From positions 1-23,545 of the forward strand of contig JBIOTQ010000019.1 in assembly GCA_044866075.1 (NCBI GenBank): a stretch of 23,545 bases of DNA, written 5' to 3'. The position numbers and the translations under genes were made by a program. Within the stretch, counting starts at the first letter, position 1; every line of letters begins with the position of its first letter. The notes beneath the pieces are model-generated. The model worked only from the letters and a program-made list of their open reading frames with translations. It made no database searches and was not told the DNA's origin. Of this stretch, positions 20,937 to 23,545 are shown piece by piece. This DNA is from JBASRP01 sp044866075. Lineage in GTDB: Bacteria; Actinomycetota; AC-67.

Positions 20937-20942
20937 ATCCTA
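20937..20942 (-). promoter_or_regulatory. Probable -10 box of the VOC / cyclase-ATPase unit (leaderless)
   Basis: Minus-strand TAGGAT ends 7 nt before ATG 20929 and overlaps the alternative ATG at 20938, so the shorter start is favoured. Confidence 0.55.
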
Positions 20943-20976
20943 CTGAGGCGGCCTGACGGCGCTCGCACCCCGCCGC

Positions 20977-21010
20977 TACGATGGGCCCGGCGGCGCGTCG
21001 AACGGAGGGG
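20977..21010 (+). promoter_or_regulatory. -10 box and ribosome binding site of the aldehyde dehydrogenase gene
   Basis: TACGAT (20977-20982) is a likely -10 box giving a leader of about 26 nt. GGAGGGG (21004-21010) is a strong ribosome binding site 4 nt before ATG 21015. Unlike its neighbours, this gene is not leaderless. Confidence 0.55.
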
Positions 21011-21014
21011 CCAC

Positions 21015-22502
21015 ATGGTCGAGGAGTATCCGGACATCCTTGCCGGGGGCGAGTGGATGACGGGCCACTCGGGGGAACTGTTCGAGGACCGGAATCCCGC
21101 GGACTCCGACGACCTGATCGCCACGTTCGCGCGCGGCGACGCCGTCGACATAGACGAGGCGGTCCAGGCCGCGAAAGCGGCGTACCCCGCGTGGATGGAG
21201 AGGCCGGCGCCGAAACGGGCCGACTACGTCTACCGCGTCGGCATCCTCCTTGAGCAGCGGAAGGAAGAGCTGGCGCAGCTCATGTCGCGCGAGATGGGCA
21301 AGACCCTGCGCGAGAGCCGCGCGGATGTCCAAGAGGGCATCGATTTCGCCGTGTACATGGCCGGCGAGGGGCGCCGCATGTTCGGCGTGACCACGCAGTC
21401 GGAGCTCGCGAACAAGTTCTCGATGACGGTCCGCCATCCCATCGGAGTCGCAGGGCTGATCACGCCGTGGAACTTCCCGATCGCGATCCCGACGTGGAAG
21501 CTCTTCCCGGCGCTGATCGCTGGCAACACCGTCGTTTTCAAGCCGGCCGAGGATACGCCGCTCTTGGCGCTCAAGCTCGTCCAGATGTTCGAGGAGGTCG
21601 GCCTTCCGCCGGGCGTCCTCAACTTCGTGACGGGGCTCGGCGAGGAGGCCGGTGCCGCCCTCGTCGATCACAAGACGGTGCGATGCGTGTCGTTCACGGG
21701 CTCGCTCGAGGTGGGCCGCCAGATCAACGCGAAGTGCGGGCAGATGATGAAGCGCTGCTCGCTCGAGCTCGGCTCGAAGAACATCATGATCGTCATGCCC
21801 GACGCGGACCTGGACGTCGCCGTCGAGGCCGGCGCCTGGGGCGCGTTCGCGACGAGCGGCCAGCGATGCACCGCGACGTCCCGGATGGCCGTGCACGGCT
21901 CGGTGCTCGAGGAGTTCTCCGAGCGGATGGTGAACAAGGTTCAGAGTTACAAGGTCGGGCCGGGCACCGATCCGTCGGTCGATCTGGCGGCGGTGATCAA
22001 CGAGAAGCAGAAGGAACGCGTGCTCGAATACATCGGGATCGGACAGTCCGAAGGCGCCAAGCTGCTGACGGGAGGCCACGCGCTGGACGACGCCGATCAT
22101 GCGAAAGGGAACTTCATCGCGCCGACGGTGTTCCGCGACATGGCGCCGACGATGCGGATCGCGCAGGAAGAGATCTTCGGGCCGGTGACCGGCATCATCG
22201 AGATAGGCAACATCGACGAGGCGATCGCCGTCGCGAACTCGACGCAATACGGCCTCTCCGCCTCGATCTACACCCACGACATCACGAACGCCTTCAAAGC
22301 GATCCAAGGGCTCGAGTTCGGCGTCGTGTACATCAATGCGCCGACGATCGGTGCCGAGGTGCAGCTGCCGTTCGGCGGCATGAAGTCGACCGGTAACGGG
22401 CACCGGGAAGCCGGGCCGCTCGCGCTCGACGAGTTCACCGAGTGGAAGGCGGTTTCCGTCGACTTCTCGGGCCGGCTGCAGAAGTCGCAGGGCATCGACT
22501 GA
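21015..22502 (+). CDS. NAD(P)-dependent aldehyde dehydrogenase
   Basis: A 495-residue enzyme of the ALDH superfamily oxidising an aldehyde to its acid. Visible: coenzyme-binding ITPWNFPIAIPTWKLFPALIAGNTVVFKPAEDTP, FTGSLEVGRQI, the general base in CSLELGSKN, catalytic Cys285 in SGQRCTATSR, and the late EEIFGPVTGI and PFGGMKSTGNGHREAG. The C-terminal NAPTIGAEVQLPFGG pattern is closer to the semialdehyde/ALDH7-like group than to betaine aldehyde enzymes, but this is judged by eye. It could serve P5C oxidation, completing proline breakdown with the gene at 14915, yet it lacks clear P5C-dehydrogenase marks. Start fixed by GGAGGGG. The hydrolase follows 4 nt after the stop. Confidence 0.93.
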   Translation: MVEEYPDILAGGEWMTGHSGELFEDRNPADSDDLIATFARGDAVDIDEAVQAAKAAYPAWMERPAPKRADYVYRVGILLEQRKEELAQLMSREMGKTLRESRADVQEGIDFAVYMAGEGRRMFGVTTQSELANKFSMTVRHPIGVAGLITPWNFPIAIPTWKLFPALIAGNTVVFKPAEDTPLLALKLVQMFEEVGLPPGVLNFVTGLGEEAGAALVDHKTVRCVSFTGSLEVGRQINAKCGQMMKRCSLELGSKNIMIVMPDADLDVAVEAGAWGAFATSGQRCTATSRMAVHGSVLEEFSERMVNKVQSYKVGPGTDPSVDLAAVINEKQKERVLEYIGIGQSEGAKLLTGGHALDDADHAKGNFIAPTVFRDMAPTMRIAQEEIFGPVTGIIEIGNIDEAIAVANSTQYGLSASIYTHDITNAFKAIQGLEFGVVYINAPTIGAEVQLPFGGMKSTGNGHREAGPLALDEFTEWKAVSVDFSGRLQKSQGID

Positions 22503-22506
22503 CCGC

Positions 22507-23385
22507 GTGCGCGCGCTGACGGTTCGCCGCGGTTCGGTGCGGCTGGCGGTTCGCCGTTTCGGCCGCAGCGGCCCGCATATCGTCCTGATCCACGGTCTCG
22601 CCTCGTCGCAGCACATCTGGGATCTCGTCGTGCCGCGCCTCGAACGGCGCTTCCGCGTCACGACCGTGGACCAGCGCGGCCACGGGGAATCGTCGAAGCC
22701 GACCTCGGGATACGGGTTCGACGACGTCACGAAGGATCTCGGTGCCGTGCTCCGGACCGTCGGGGCCAAGGCCCCGGTCCTCGTGGGCCACTCGTACGGC
22801 GCGAACGTGGCGATCGAGTACGCGGCGCGGCATCCGCGCGCAGTTGCCGGGATCCTCTCGGTCGACGGCGGTATGGGTTCGATCTCGGAGATCATGGACT
22901 GGCGGTCGGCCCGGGAGATGCTCGCGCCGCCGAAACTCGCCGGGATGCCGATCGACGATCTGCTCGCGTACGGCCGCGACGGCCCTCTGGCTCAGGTATG
23001 GTCGCCGGCTGTGGAGCGCGTCATGCGCAGCCTCTTCGAAGTCGACGACCGAGGCCGCGCGAAGCCGCGCTTGGCGAGAGCCAATCACTTCCGGATCCTC
23101 CGCGCGATGTACGACCAGAAGCCGAAGGAGCTGCTCGCTCGACTCAACGTTCCCGTCCTGATGTATTGCGCGCGTCCGCGCGCGCACGTGATGGATGACG
23201 AGCGTGACTTCTACGAGATGAAGTTGAACTCGACGAAGCAGATCCGCGCCGCCAACCCGGACGTGAAGATCGAGTGGATCAACTCGATCCACGACATCCC
23301 ACTCGACTGCCCGCGAGAGCTCGCGACCAGGATCGCTACATTCGCGCGCGAAGTCTCGTCCCCGAGGGGCCGGCATGTTGCCTGA
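22507..23385 (+). CDS. Alpha/beta-fold hydrolase
   Basis: A 292-residue protein starting at GTG 22507, 4 nt after the aldehyde dehydrogenase stop. Motifs: oxyanion LIHGLASSQHIWD, TVDQRGHGESSKP, nucleophile elbow GHSYGAN with Ser96, and a final histidine in WINSIHDIPLDCPRELATRIATFAREV. The acid is probably in the VMDDERDFYEM region. It belongs to the broad epoxide hydrolase / haloalkane dehalogenase / haloperoxidase-like group; the substrate cannot be named. Cotranscription with an aldehyde dehydrogenase suggests a small catabolic operon. A hairpin directly after the stop probably ends it. Confidence 0.88.
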   Translation: MRALTVRRGSVRLAVRRFGRSGPHIVLIHGLASSQHIWDLVVPRLERRFRVTTVDQRGHGESSKPTSGYGFDDVTKDLGAVLRTVGAKAPVLVGHSYGANVAIEYAARHPRAVAGILSVDGGMGSISEIMDWRSAREMLAPPKLAGMPIDDLLAYGRDGPLAQVWSPAVERVMRSLFEVDDRGRAKPRLARANHFRILRAMYDQKPKELLARLNVPVLMYCARPRAHVMDDERDFYEMKLNSTKQIRAANPDVKIEWINSIHDIPLDCPRELATRIATFAREVSSPRGRHVA

Positions 23386-23417
23386 ACACCGTCTGACGTG
23401 TCTGACGGTGTCGACAC
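23386..23417 (+). terminator. Hairpin plus palindrome after the hydrolase gene
   Basis: ACACCGTC (23386-23393) pairs with GACGGTGT (23404-23411), an 8-bp stem starting at the base after the stop codon. It overlaps the perfect 10-bp palindrome GTGTCGACAC (23408-23417). TCTGA is repeated at 23392, 23401 and 23420. A terminator is likely; the palindrome could also be an operator for the next gene. The rest of 23418-23530 holds no gene. Confidence 0.5.
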
Positions 23418-23530
23418 TGTCTGATGCCATGAAGGGCTCTTGATTTACAGGGCCCCCGTTCCCCAGCTCACCAGTCCGACCGTTATGGTCGCTGGAAGGT
23501 TCCAACGAGCGCGAGGAAGGAGGCCCGCTC

Positions 23531-23545
23531 ATGGTCTACGTCGGT
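23531..23545 (+). CDS. Start of a gene running off the right edge
   Basis: ATG 23531 follows a strong AGGAAGGAGG ribosome binding site (23514-23523) by 7 nt. Only five codons (MVYVG) are inside the window, so nothing can be said of the product. Confidence 0.6.

Noticed and set aside
21015..22502. Naming the aldehyde dehydrogenase as P5C dehydrogenase
   Set aside because: It is 5 kb from the proline dehydrogenase in a separate operon, and the C-terminal motifs resemble semialdehyde dehydrogenases as much or more.
20976..22895. Long minus-strand frame opposite the aldehyde dehydrogenase
   Set aside because: The plus-strand gene has every aldehyde dehydrogenase motif; the antisense frame has none and spans two plus-strand genes.

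Overview
The window reads as a chromosomal segment of a high-GC member of the Actinomycetota, probably an uncultivated or environmental lineage. The lineage call rests on a mycothiol-type glycosyltransferase (MshA-like) followed by a YbjN-domain gene, a regulator plus HbhA-like pair, an RsiG-like c-di-GMP anti-sigma homologue, a surface protein with an LPNTG sorting signal, frequent GTG/TTG starts, and many -10 boxes placed 6-8 nt before the start codon (leaderless genes). No rRNA, tRNA, CRISPR array, transposase or phage gene was seen.

Layout. 1-3826: lipid and general metabolism: the 3' end of an acyl-CoA dehydrogenase, a VOC protein, a monoglyceride-lipase-like hydrolase, a convergent isoprenylcysteine-methyltransferase-like membrane protein, and a fatty-acyl-CoA ligase. 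3838-5575: a candidate c-di-GMP module: an RsiG-like protein with two copies of the c-di-GMP-binding helix signature, then a single-domain response regulator overlapping an HD-GYP phosphodiesterase. 5662-7307: a metallophosphoesterase overlapping an asparaginase. 7439-8472: an XRE regulator with a basic tail and an HbhA/phasin-like protein, closed by a terminator. 8574-11906: a BioF2/FemAB-like acyltransferase overlapping an MshA-like glycosyltransferase, then a GNAT enzyme and a YbjN-domain protein.

11907-12563 is the only long gap without a gene. It has a good promoter and a candidate structured RNA of about 230-315 nt, closed by a 15-bp helix with alternative pairings. It ends with a sequence able to mask the ribosome binding site of the next gene, a 553-residue secreted LPXTG surface protein (12564-14225). 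A strong terminator follows.

14322-18085: a nicotinamidase plus proline dehydrogenase operon, a convergent methyltransferase, proC, and a GNAT enzyme. 18082-20929 (minus): a VOC protein and a nucleotidyl-cyclase/AAA-ATPase/TPR regulator broken by four frameshifts. 21015-23385: an aldehyde dehydrogenase and an alpha/beta hydrolase in an operon. The first five codons of another gene lie at the right edge.

The two most promising leads are the c-di-GMP module, where a predicted c-di-GMP effector adjoins a split RpfG-like phosphodiesterase, and the long structured leader RNA before the surface protein. The order XRE - hbhA-like - mshA - YbjN - proC also resembles the Mycobacterium Rv0474-Rv0500 region as I remember it, which suggests an old conserved neighbourhood.
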